Assembly (NCBI RefSeq): GCF_018383905.1
Contig: NZ_JAGYWA010000003.1
Location: forward strand, 212,931 to 276,930
DNA length: 64,000 nt
Source of the DNA: Flavobacterium branchiicola
GTDB taxonomy: Bacteria > Bacteroidota > Bacteroidia > Flavobacteriales > Flavobacteriaceae
Direction of reading: 5' to 3'
The position numbers and the translations under genes were made by a program. The notes below the pieces were generated by a model. It ran no database searches. It saw nothing but the letters and a program-made list of their open reading frames with translations, and was not told the DNA's origin. Of the stretch, positions 35,394 through 43,267 are shown one piece after another. Within the stretch, counting starts at the first letter, position 1. Each line of letters begins with the position of its first letter.

Positions 35394-35935
35394 TATTCAG
35401 CGTACATATTTAAAAGATTAGTAACCGTGTTCCAGTTTCTAATTGTAGCGACTACATTTAGTTTTTTCTCAATATATTTTTGATCAAAACGAGTTTTTCC
35501 GGCACCAATATCATATTTAATAAAAATCCTGTTTTCATCAATACTGGCTTCGTCTGGCTTAAACTGACTAATTTTTAAATCGTTGATGTTTTCTTTTTTC
35601 AAAGCAACAGACACAAAAGCCACATAAAGCTTCTTGGTATCAACATCTTTTGCTTTCAAAAACGGATTATTTGCAAAACAAGCTTCCAAATCACTCTTAG
35701 TAATGACAACCGTTGGAACTTCATGGCCGAAAACTTTAAAAATTTCCTGTTTGATCATAAAACCAACTTTTGAAGCGCTTTCTTCTTCTGTATCAACAAA
35801 AACATTTCCGGATTGCAGGTACGTTCGAACATTCTTAAAACCAATATTCTCCAACATTGATTTTAAAGCTTCCATTTTCATCATATTGTGGCCGGAAACG
35901 TTGATACCGCGCAAAAGTGCTAAATGTGTAGTCAT
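35393..35935 (-). CDS. DUF1697-family protein
   Basis: A 180-residue cytoplasmic protein starting MTTHLALLRGINVSGHNMMKMEALKSMLENIGF, the DUF1697 signature, followed by VRTYLQSGNVFVDTEEE. It ends TIRNWNTVTNLLNMYAE, also characteristic (RNWNTV). The family is widespread in bacteria and its function is unknown. The gene is upstream of and overlaps the small secreted-protein gene by one base. No promoter element was recognised. Confidence 0.88.
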   Translation of the reverse strand: MTTHLALLRGINVSGHNMMKMEALKSMLENIGFKNVRTYLQSGNVFVDTEEESASKVGFMIKQEIFKVFGHEVPTVVITKSDLEACFANNPFLKAKDVDTKKLYVAFVSVALKKENINDLKISQFKPDEASIDENRIFIKYDIGAGKTRFDQKYIEKKLNVVATIRNWNTVTNLLNMYAE

Positions 35936-36013
35936 ACTCTAAATTTGTTTAAAAAAGAAAAGTATTCAATTCTAAAACTGAATACTTTTAAATAAAACAC
36001 AAACTTACGGTTT

Positions 36014-36439
36014 TTATTTCGCTTTTGTAAATGTTGCATAACGATCACACATTCCTGCCTCATCTACCAATTTACCAGATTCATTCAATTTTAAATTTTC
36101 TTTTAGAATACCGCTAGTACAAGTTGATATCCAATCATTATTGCTTGGATAAGTCAAAACAAAATGAGTTCCTGTTGCATCTTTCACTATTTCAAATTTA
36201 CCAGAAAAAGAGGTGTTATTACTATAGGGTATCGTCTTAACAAAAGTTTTGTTTGCATTAAATACATAATACATCTCTGGCCCGATGCTATTAACGGCAA
36301 TACTATTAGCAGCAGGATCAGAAACGCGAATCCATTTTCCATAGTATTCCGGATTAGCAACAGCTTTGTTATCTGAATTGTCATTAGAGCAAGAAGCAAG
36401 CGAGACAAATAGTAGTAATAAGAGTCCAATTTTTTTCAT
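36014..36439 (-). CDS. Small lipoprotein of unknown function
   Basis: A 141-residue protein with a lipoprotein signal (MKKIGLLLLLFVSLASC, Cys at 17) and a Ser/Asn/Asp spacer. A mature domain of about 110 residues reads NPEYYGKWIRVSD, MYYVFNANKTFVKTIP and FSGKFEIVKDATGTHFVLTYP. The pattern of short beta strands suggests a lipocalin-like barrel, common among Bacteroidota lipoproteins. It has two Cys near the C-terminus that could form a disulfide. It stands alone, with a candidate RNA gene upstream on the same strand (36601-36692). Confidence 0.75.
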   Translation of the reverse strand: MKKIGLLLLLFVSLASCSNDNSDNKAVANPEYYGKWIRVSDPAANSIAVNSIGPEMYYVFNANKTFVKTIPYSNNTSFSGKFEIVKDATGTHFVLTYPSNNDWISTCTSGILKENLKLNESGKLVDEAGMCDRYATFTKAK

Positions 36440-36600
36440 GTTTTAAGGTTTAAAAAGGTTAATTAGTATTAAGATTTAATACTAATAAAATGGTTGCGTC
36501 TTAATCTATAAAATTAACAACAACTTAATATTCAAATACTTGAAAAATATTTTTTTCTACTTAAAATCTTCTATCTTCTTTCTATAAAATAAAAGAATAA
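36440..36600. other. Upstream region of the lipoprotein gene
   Basis: AT-rich spacer with no gene. It contains GGTTGCGTC at 36493-36501, repeated at 36738-36746 on the same strand. Confidence 0.4.
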
Positions 36601-36692
36601 AAAAAACTCCGCCAGAAAACCGACGGAGCTTTAAACAATTTGAGTTAGTAAGCATTGTTTAAGTAAATCGTTTATGATACCATCACAAAATT
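36601..36692 (-). ncRNA. Candidate small RNA with two hairpins
   Basis: On the minus strand, CTCCGTC pairs with GGCGGAG and a T-run follows (36601-36606), giving an intrinsic terminator with no protein gene upstream of it on that strand. Just 5' of it is a second stem, CTTAAACAAT facing ATTGTTTAAAG (36629-36662). A TAAATTTG promoter element lies at 36698-36705. Together these describe a transcript of about 90 bases. The alternative is a terminator inside the 5' leader of the lipoprotein gene (162 bases further on), making this a regulatory leader. Confidence 0.4.
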
Positions 36693-36697
36693 ATTTT

Positions 36698-36705
36698 CAA
36701 ATTTA
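36698..36705 (-). promoter_or_regulatory. -7 element upstream of the candidate small RNA
   Basis: The minus strand reads TAAATTTG (TAnnTTTG), 6 bases before the proposed RNA start. No -33 box was seen. Confidence 0.35.
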
Positions 36706-36926
36706 ATGTCCCATTACTAAGACTTTGAATTCTTTAAAAGGTTGCGTCAGACAATCCAATTTAAAAAAAAAATATTCAAATAGCTGAAAACTACAATTCA
36801 TTTTTAAATTCCCCAATTAAAATCTATCTTCGCTTTTGAATTAAATTCCAATTTAATCCCGAAGCATCGGGACCAAATCCCAACTGGTTTAACTAAATTC
36901 TGCAATCTAAAATCTAAATTTCAATA

Positions 36927-39035
36927 ATGTCTAATAATCTTCTCGAAACCCCTATCGAATACTTAAAAGGTGTTGGCCCAAGCCGTGGTCAGCTGCTTCG
37001 CAAGGAACTGGGGATTCATAAATATGGAGATTTGGTCAATTTTTTTCCGAACAGATATATTGACAGAACGCGATATTATAAGATAAACGAACTACAAAAT
37101 ACGGGATCTGAAGTTCAGATAATTGGTAAAATCATTAACATTAAAACCGTTGAGTTTGCTAAAAACAAAAAACGTTTGGTTGCCACATTTGTAGATGATA
37201 CCGGGCAGATTGATTTAAACTGGTTTCAGGGACATAAATGGGTTCGTGAAAGTTTAAAACTCAACGAACAGCTTGTTATTTTTGGAAAATGTTCCTTGTA
37301 CGGAAGCCAATTCAGTATGGCACATCCTGAAATTGAACTTTTTAGCGAACATGAAAAAAGTTTGCGATCTGCTATGCAGCCTGTTTATCCTTCGACAGAA
37401 ACTTTGGCTAATCGCGGAATTTCAAATCGTACCATTAATAAACTAATGGAACAATTGTTTATTGAAACTCAGGCTTTATTTACCGAAACTTTTCCGCCTT
37501 ATTTAATGGAGGAAGTTAAGTTAATATCGAAAAGAGCTGCTTTATTCAATATTCATTTTCCTAAAAGTACTGATGCTTTAGCGAAAGCTCAATTCCGGTT
37601 AAAATTTGAAGAACTGTTTTTTATTCAGCTACAATTAATTACCAAAAACTTAATCCGAAAGCATAAAATTAAGGGACATCCGTTTACAAAAGTAGGCGAA
37701 TTGTTTAATGAATTTTATCAAAATCATTTGCCTTTTGAACTTACAAATGCGCAGAAACGAGTAATAAAAGAAATCCGTTCCGATATGGGAAGCAACGCCC
37801 AAATGAACCGATTGCTACAGGGAGATGTTGGTTCCGGAAAAACAATTGTTGCTTTTATGAGTATGCTTCTGGCTATAGACAATGGCTTTCAGGCTTGTTT
37901 GATGGCACCAACCGAAATTCTGGCCAATCAGCATTTTATTGGATTATCTGAATTTGCTAATACTTTAAATATCAACATCAAAATATTAACCGGTTCGTCT
38001 AAAACTTCTGAAAGAAAAATTATTCATGAAGAACTTGAAAACGGAACGCTCCAAATTTTAATTGGAACGCATGCTTTATTAGAAGATAAAGTGAAATTTC
38101 AGAATTTAGGTTTGGCTGTAATTGATGAACAGCATCGTTTTGGCGTAGAACAACGTTCTAAATTGTGGAAGAAAAATGAGATTCCGCCTCACGTTTTGGT
38201 AATGACGGCAACGCCAATTCCGAGAACTCTCGCGATGAGTTTATATGGTGATCTGGATATTTCTGTAATTGATGAATTACCACCGGGAAGAAAACCAATT
38301 CAAACCGTGCATCGTTACGACTCAAATCGCTTGAAAGTATGGAAATTTCTTCGCGATGAAATTGCGCTTGGAAGACAAATTTATATTGTATATCCTTTAA
38401 TTCAGGAATCTGAAAAAATGGATTACAAAGATTTAATGGATGGTTACGAAAGTATTTCACGTGATTTTCCGTTACCGCAATATTCGATTTCGATTCTGCA
38501 CGGAAAAATGAAACCGACAGAAAAAGATGCGGAAATGAAACGTTTTTCGGAAGGAAAAACCAATATTATGGTGGCTACAACTGTAATTGAGGTTGGTGTA
38601 AATGTACCAAATGCGAGTGTAATGATTATAGAAAGTGCGGAACGTTTTGGTTTATCGCAATTACATCAGTTACGCGGACGTGTTGGTCGTGGTGCCGAAC
38701 AAAGTTATTGCATATTAATGACGAGTCATAAATTAAGTTCTGATAGTAAAACCCGTATGGAAACTATGGTTGGTACCAATGATGGTTTCGAAATTGCAGA
38801 GGTTGACCTTAAACTTCGTGGTCCAGGCGATTTAATGGGTACACAGCAAAGTGGTGTTTTAAATCTTCAGATTGCAGATATTGTTCGTGACCGTGATATT
38901 TTGAGTCTCGCCCGAAACTACGCTATGAAAATTCTAAAAGAAGATGGTCCTTTACAAAAACCGGAACATGCTATTTTAAAAGCTGTTTTTCTGGAATTGA
39001 CTAAGAAGAAAAATATTTGGAATTATATTAGTTAA
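36927..39035 (+). CDS. recG: ATP-dependent DNA helicase RecG
   Basis: A 702-residue SF2 helicase that reverses stalled replication forks and branch-migrates Holliday junctions. The N-terminal part starts IEYLKGVGPSRGQLLRKELGI, and the OB-fold wedge domain (about 60-160) is present (EVQIIGKIINIKTVEF). Motor motifs are LLQGDVGSGKTIVAF, APTEILANQH, LIGTHALLEDKV, VIDEQHRFGVEQR, MTATPIPRTLAMSLYGDLDIS, and QLHQLRGRVGRGAEQSYCILM. Length and order are standard. A CTAAAATCTAAAT repeat unit directly precedes the ATG. Transcribed alone. Confidence 0.96.
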   Translation: MSNNLLETPIEYLKGVGPSRGQLLRKELGIHKYGDLVNFFPNRYIDRTRYYKINELQNTGSEVQIIGKIINIKTVEFAKNKKRLVATFVDDTGQIDLNWFQGHKWVRESLKLNEQLVIFGKCSLYGSQFSMAHPEIELFSEHEKSLRSAMQPVYPSTETLANRGISNRTINKLMEQLFIETQALFTETFPPYLMEEVKLISKRAALFNIHFPKSTDALAKAQFRLKFEELFFIQLQLITKNLIRKHKIKGHPFTKVGELFNEFYQNHLPFELTNAQKRVIKEIRSDMGSNAQMNRLLQGDVGSGKTIVAFMSMLLAIDNGFQACLMAPTEILANQHFIGLSEFANTLNINIKILTGSSKTSERKIIHEELENGTLQILIGTHALLEDKVKFQNLGLAVIDEQHRFGVEQRSKLWKKNEIPPHVLVMTATPIPRTLAMSLYGDLDISVIDELPPGRKPIQTVHRYDSNRLKVWKFLRDEIALGRQIYIVYPLIQESEKMDYKDLMDGYESISRDFPLPQYSISILHGKMKPTEKDAEMKRFSEGKTNIMVATTVIEVGVNVPNASVMIIESAERFGLSQLHQLRGRVGRGAEQSYCILMTSHKLSSDSKTRMETMVGTNDGFEIAEVDLKLRGPGDLMGTQQSGVLNLQIADIVRDRDILSLARNYAMKILKEDGPLQKPEHAILKAVFLELTKKKNIWNYIS

Positions 39036-39105
39036 GGTTCAAAGGGACAAAGGTGCAAAGCTTCAAAGGTTTTCAACCTGAAACTTGAAACCTGAAACAT
39101 GGAAC
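39036..39105. repeat. GAAACTTGAAAC-type simple repeat after recG
   Basis: Units TTCAAAGG, GTGCAAAG, then CTGAAACTTGAAACCTGAAAC. Same motif family as 8652-8714 and 26211-26284. Confidence 0.5.
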
Positions 39106-39242
39106 AAAAAAAAACAAAAAAACTTCATTGTATCAAATTATAAATCAAAATACTCAGGTACTTTTCTAAGGTGATTAGATTTGTTGGGGTGCAAATTTTA
39201 GTTTGAATATTCTGTCTGACACAATGAAGTTTATCTTAAAAA

Positions 39243-39848
39243 TTATTTCTTTTTAGGAGTATCTTTCTTTTCAAAAAAACCATTAAACAAGCCTTTACTT
39301 ATTTTGTTTTTATCATCTTTTCCTGTTGCTACAAGATGATCAATATATTCCATGTACGTTTTTTTTCGCTCTTCCAGAAAACCTACCAGATACTCTTCTG
39401 ATGCCAACATACCGCTCGCCTCTTCAATATGTAACAGTTTTTTGTACAAAGGCTCTATAAACTTGACAATAATATCTTCGGGAACAGATTTTCTGGTTCC
39501 GAAATAGCCAACAATTTCACCATCAGCATCGGCTATGATTTTAAAATCGGTAATTACCCAATAATAACGCCCCGTTTTAGACATATTCTTAATGATGGCA
39601 TGAATATTTTTGCTTGATTTAATACTATCCCATAGAAATTTAAAAATCACTTTGGGCATATCCGGATGACGTATTATATTATGCGCGTGTCCAATAAGCT
39701 CAAACTCATCATAACCAGAAACGTCAATAAAATCTTCATTGGCATATAAAATGGTTCCTTTTGTATCAGTTTTACTTAGCAGTACTTTATTTTTATTCCA
39801 GTCAACTTCTCTGTCTGACGGAGTTGGGCGGGTAGTTCTGGTGTCCAT
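39243..39848 (-). CDS. Aer-type PAS domain protein without an output domain
   Basis: A 201-residue cytoplasmic protein. Residues ~20-125 are a PAS domain close to the FAD-binding PAS of the aerotaxis receptor Aer: LSKTDTKGTILYANEDFIDVSGY, then HNIIRHPDMPKVIFKFLWDSI, and RYYWVITDFKII. In Aer and related chemoreceptors this domain senses redox or oxygen. Here there is no HAMP or methyl-accepting domain; a helical tail and a Lys-rich end follow. It is downstream of the 6-TM sensor gene by 215 bases and on the same strand. An output partner is not visible, so its signal must pass by protein contact (inference). Confidence 0.82.
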   Translation of the reverse strand: MDTRTTRPTPSDREVDWNKNKVLLSKTDTKGTILYANEDFIDVSGYDEFELIGHAHNIIRHPDMPKVIFKFLWDSIKSSKNIHAIIKNMSKTGRYYWVITDFKIIADADGEIVGYFGTRKSVPEDIIVKFIEPLYKKLLHIEEASGMLASEEYLVGFLEERKKTYMEYIDHLVATGKDDKNKISKGLFNGFFEKKDTPKKK

Positions 39849-40063
39849 AAATTTTGTATTTAAAATTAATGTGTGTTTGTGGTTTTGTATATGATCTCGG
39901 GTTCTTTTACAACTTTATTCTAATGAGACACGTCTTCAACAAATCATCAATATGCCTTTATTTCAGATACACATTTCCATTTCAAATTCAGCTTCGAAAT
40001 CAACTTTCAAAAGAATTTACCGTATATCATTTTTTAAAACACATTAATTGATTTTTTTAGCGC

Positions 40064-40921
40064 TTACGATGTTCTGTTATTTGTTGATTTAAAATGAATA
40101 TCATTCACCAAATCATCGATTTTTTTAGCACTCTCACGCATCATCTCCAAATAACTCAAAAGCTTGTCATTATCAGTATGTCCTTTAGAAACATCAATTA
40201 GTTTTAAAACTGAACTTACCGGCATTTTTAAATCGATAGTTGTTTTATGAATAAAATCGTTGTATTCTTTTGTTGCAGATAACGAACTATATTTTGCCGA
40301 TGCCAATTTGATATTTTCCAATTCATATTCATCAGAGATTTTAGAAATATGGTTCTCACTGTGTTCTTTAAAATAGTAAGCCCAGTAGCCATTCATAAAG
40401 AATACCACAGCCGCAAGAACAACGTGAACCAGAAATGTTTCGGTATCAAAATTAACCTGAGAAAAATAGATTTGTGGTCCTGCAGTATCATTGTAAACGT
40501 AGTTTTGCAAATAAGCCAGACCTCCATGATGTAATACAACCAAAAGCGTTAACGGAATCTGAAGTTTCCAGTTTTGGTAAATAATTAAGATTGTGCTGGC
40601 AATGAAAACTGTAAAGTGCATCTCGAACATACCATGCATCTGATAAATATATTGTGCCATAAAAATAGCAAGAACTACAGAAAGCACATATTGGTAAAAT
40701 TTGGAATTCTTCATGAAAAATTTAGCCGAATAATAAGCCAGTAAGTTCAAAGTTCCAACTCCCACTCCTATCTCCCAAGTGTCGTATTTAAAAGACAGGG
40801 CAATCCCGAGGAGGAAATAAATGGCAAGAACGTAATTAATAATCGTGTCCGATTTTTGTGTCATTGTAGACATAAAACTGTGCAGGTAATCCTGCTCATT
40901 CAAACTAGCTTTCGTTTTCAT
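40064..40921 (-). CDS. Six-TM sensor with a degenerate histidine-kinase dimerisation domain
   Basis: A 285-residue inner-membrane protein. About six membrane helices lie between residues 25 and 184. They hold a pattern shared with the membrane part of some chemoreceptors: HGMFEMHF (96-103), YQNWKL, and the HHGG pair (131-134). The His and Glu residues could bind heme or metal (inference). The cytoplasmic tail (about 195-275) aligns with a HisKA dimerisation helix pair, but the phospho-accepting His is Ile229 (TTIDLKMP, where active kinases have SHDLR-P). No ATPase domain follows. It therefore cannot be a working kinase. It starts 26 bases after the thioredoxin-like gene. Confidence 0.75.
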   Translation of the reverse strand: MKTKASLNEQDYLHSFMSTMTQKSDTIINYVLAIYFLLGIALSFKYDTWEIGVGVGTLNLLAYYSAKFFMKNSKFYQYVLSVVLAIFMAQYIYQMHGMFEMHFTVFIASTILIIYQNWKLQIPLTLLVVLHHGGLAYLQNYVYNDTAGPQIYFSQVNFDTETFLVHVVLAAVVFFMNGYWAYYFKEHSENHISKISDEYELENIKLASAKYSSLSATKEYNDFIHKTTIDLKMPVSSVLKLIDVSKGHTDNDKLLSYLEMMRESAKKIDDLVNDIHFKSTNNRTS

Positions 40922-40947
40922 AGATTTAGGTAATGTTAGGGTTAGAT

Positions 40948-41544
40948 TTATTTAGTGCATTTTGGTAACGAACATCCGTACGCTCTTAGAGCCAAAGCAT
41001 CAAATGATGGGGCATTTGTATGACTTAACAAAGAATCTATTGCCTGTTGGGCATAATTACTGTCGGCATTAGTACAATATCTTGTTTTATTGTAATTGCC
41101 TCGGTAATATAATTTTTGGGAACTATCTATCAGAACTGCCTGAGGAGTTGAAAAAACACCGCAGCTTTTTGCCATTTCGGTATCAAAATAAACAGGAATT
41201 TTAGCGTCAAACTTGTCCTGAATTTCTTCAATCGTAAAAGTCTTTTCTTTGTTTAAAACAACAATTTTAAAATTAATACGATCGCCATACTCTTTGATTA
41301 ATCCCGCTACATGAGGAATATTAAAACGGGAACAAGGACAATCCGGGTTAAAAAAATGAATAAATACCGGTCTGGAATCATTAACACAGCATTTTAAATC
41401 AATTCTGCTTCCCATTGCGACTTTATGATAATTTTCAGGAATGGGTGTTGGCAAACTATATTTGAACTCATTTTGCCAGAACAAAACAACAATAGCACCT
41501 AACAATAAAGAGAACCAAAGGCCAAGAAGTAATTTTTTCTTCAT
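40948..41544 (-). CDS. Membrane-anchored thioredoxin-fold protein (CPCS motif)
   Basis: A 198-residue protein with an N-terminal membrane anchor (KLLLGLWFSLLLGAIVVLFW) and a periplasmic thioredoxin-like domain. The redox motif is HFFNPDCPCSRFN, with Cys-Pro-Cys-Ser at the position of the thioredoxin CxxC, so resolving chemistry must differ from a normal CxxC. The cis-Pro loop is GVFSTPQAVLI. The C-terminus adds two more Cys (YGCSLPKC). It resembles the DUF6436-type redoxins (tentative). First gene of a minus-strand run with the 6-TM sensor and the PAS protein, suggesting a redox-signalling module. Confidence 0.8.
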   Translation of the reverse strand: MKKKLLLGLWFSLLLGAIVVLFWQNEFKYSLPTPIPENYHKVAMGSRIDLKCCVNDSRPVFIHFFNPDCPCSRFNIPHVAGLIKEYGDRINFKIVVLNKEKTFTIEEIQDKFDAKIPVYFDTEMAKSCGVFSTPQAVLIDSSQKLYYRGNYNKTRYCTNADSNYAQQAIDSLLSHTNAPSFDALALRAYGCSLPKCTK

Positions 41545-42030
41545 AAATATTGATTTTTTGATTCAAAATATAAACAGTTGTTAACTAAAAATCTTTAAAA
41601 ATTAAAAATTAAAGCCATAAACAAATAAAACACTTACAGAAATTAACATTTAAAAAGCACAAAAGTTAAATTTCGTACAAAATACTTTTTCTTTTGTTTA
41701 ACCTTATCAATGTTACAAATAAAATCGATTAACTACAAAAAAAATCAGTTAAAATGCGTCAAAAACCTTAAAAGAAAGATTTTACGCACTTTTAAAACGC
41801 GTATTTTTACGCTTTTCAGATATATTTACTTACATAAAAACACTTTAACACTAAGATTAGTTACCTTATTTTCATCTATTTACAGCGAAAACAAAAAAAA
41901 TTAGGTGTTTTTTTTCAATTAAGATTAAACCAATTTTATGTTAGAAAGTCTAAAAAGATACAATGATTAAAAATTGTACATACAAATGTTAAATAAACTG
42001 TTCAGCTCTTTCGTTTTCAACACAAAAAGT
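41545..42030. other. Intergenic region between the redox module and the efflux operon
   Basis: About 490 bases, very AT-rich. A small hairpin (GCGTA-TTTT-TACGC, near 41799-41812) lies inside AAAACGCGTA...TACGCTTTT. A 64-codon open frame crosses it but its Lys/Leu-rich product matches nothing. No gene supported. Confidence 0.4.
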
Positions 42031-42038
42031 TAAATTTG
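42031..42038 (+). promoter_or_regulatory. Promoter -7 element of the RND efflux operon
   Basis: TAAATTTG matches TAnnTTTG, 47 bases before the ATG at 42086. Confidence 0.5.
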
Positions 42039-42085
42039 TTAGCTGCAAAAAACAAAAACCAAAAAATTCACATTCACCAAAATTT

Positions 42086-43144
42086 ATGAAACTAAAAAAC
42101 CTAATCTATGCCTTGATAATTATTGTTTTAGGAGGATTTATTACTTACAGAATAGTATCCAACAAAAGCAAAAATGAAGAATCAAAGAAGTTCGGCGACA
42201 AGGATACTCCTACTACCGTAACAGGAATTGTTGTAAAAACGGCAACTTTTGACAACAACTTGTCTTTATCGGGTTCTATTGAAGCAAATGAACAAATAGA
42301 GATTAGAAGTGAAGTTTCCGGAATTGTTGAAGGCATTTATTTTAACGAAGGAAGTTTTGTAAATAAAGGTCAGGTTTTGTTTAAGGTGAATGATATTGAA
42401 TTAAAAGCACAATTAAGACAAGCTCAAACCAGAGAAGGTCTTGCTGGCGAAAATGAAAGAAGAGCGAAACTGCTTTTACAAAAAGAAGCCATAAGCCAGG
42501 AAGAATTTGATGTTGCAAACGCTGATTACGCTTCTGCAAAAGCACAAACCCAATTAATAAAAGCGCAAATTTCCAAAACTTCTGTAAAAGCTCCTTTTTC
42601 AGGAAAAATTGGTTTGCGTTCTATTTCTCCGGGAACTTATATTACTCCAACCGTTTTAGTAGCAAAACTAGTCAATACAGGCAAGCTGAAAATTACATTT
42701 TCTATTCCTGAAAAATATGCAACACAAGTAAATACGGGCTCAAACATTGAATTTACCGTTTCTGGTTCCGAGAAAGTTTACAATGCAAAAATATATGCAA
42801 TTGAGCCGGAAGTAGCAGTTGCAACCCGTACTTTACAAATTCGTGCTATTGCTGAGAATAGTGACGGAAAACTTTTCCCCGGGACCTTCGCAGACATTAA
42901 ATTGCCTTTAAACATTATTAAAGATGCTATTGTTGTGCCTTCTGAAGCTATAGTTCCTGTACAAAACGGAAAAAAAGTTTTTATCTCCAATATGGGTAAA
43001 GCAAAAGAAGTTATGGTTGAAGCAACAACGCGTACAGATTCTTCTATTTTAATTTTATCCGGATTAAAAGCTGGTGATACTCTTGTAACAAGTGGTGTTA
43101 TGTCGTTAAAAAATGATGCACCGATAAAAGTTAAAGTAAAGTAG
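42086..43144 (+). CDS. RND efflux periplasmic adaptor (membrane fusion protein)
   Basis: A 352-residue adaptor. An N-terminal membrane anchor (LIYALIIIVLGGFITYRIV) is followed by a barrel-sandwich domain split around a helical hairpin: NEQIEIRSEVSGIVEGIYFNEGSFVNKGQVLFKV on one side and KAPFSGKIGLRSISPGTYI on the other. The hairpin between is LRQAQTREGLAGENERRAKLL. The C-terminal membrane-proximal domain has IVVPSEAIVPVQNGKKVFI. It bridges the RND pump and TolC-like channel encoded just downstream. It is first in the operon. Substrate cannot be read. Confidence 0.93.
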   Translation: MKLKNLIYALIIIVLGGFITYRIVSNKSKNEESKKFGDKDTPTTVTGIVVKTATFDNNLSLSGSIEANEQIEIRSEVSGIVEGIYFNEGSFVNKGQVLFKVNDIELKAQLRQAQTREGLAGENERRAKLLLQKEAISQEEFDVANADYASAKAQTQLIKAQISKTSVKAPFSGKIGLRSISPGTYITPTVLVAKLVNTGKLKITFSIPEKYATQVNTGSNIEFTVSGSEKVYNAKIYAIEPEVAVATRTLQIRAIAENSDGKLFPGTFADIKLPLNIIKDAIVVPSEAIVPVQNGKKVFISNMGKAKEVMVEATTRTDSSILILSGLKAGDTLVTSGVMSLKNDAPIKVKVK

Positions 43145-43189
43145 CCTAAAGTCAAAAGTCTTAAAGACGAAAGTTACAAGACTTAATAA

Positions 43190-43262
43190 TATAGATTTAA
43201 AAAACGCTGTACCATTTAGCAATAAATCTAAAATCAGCATTTTAAAATCTAAAATCATAAAT
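43190..43262. repeat. AATCTAAAATC repeat inside the efflux operon
   Basis: Units AAATCTAAAATCAG and AAAATCTAAAATCATAAATC in the 123-base gap between adaptor and pump genes, related to 30571-30618. Confidence 0.5.
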
Positions 43263-43267
43263 CATAT

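Noticed and set aside
41710..41904. 64-codon plus-strand frame before the efflux operon
   Set aside because: Lys/Leu-rich with no recognisable pattern, in AT-rich DNA where chance frames are common, and the operon promoter lies downstream of it.
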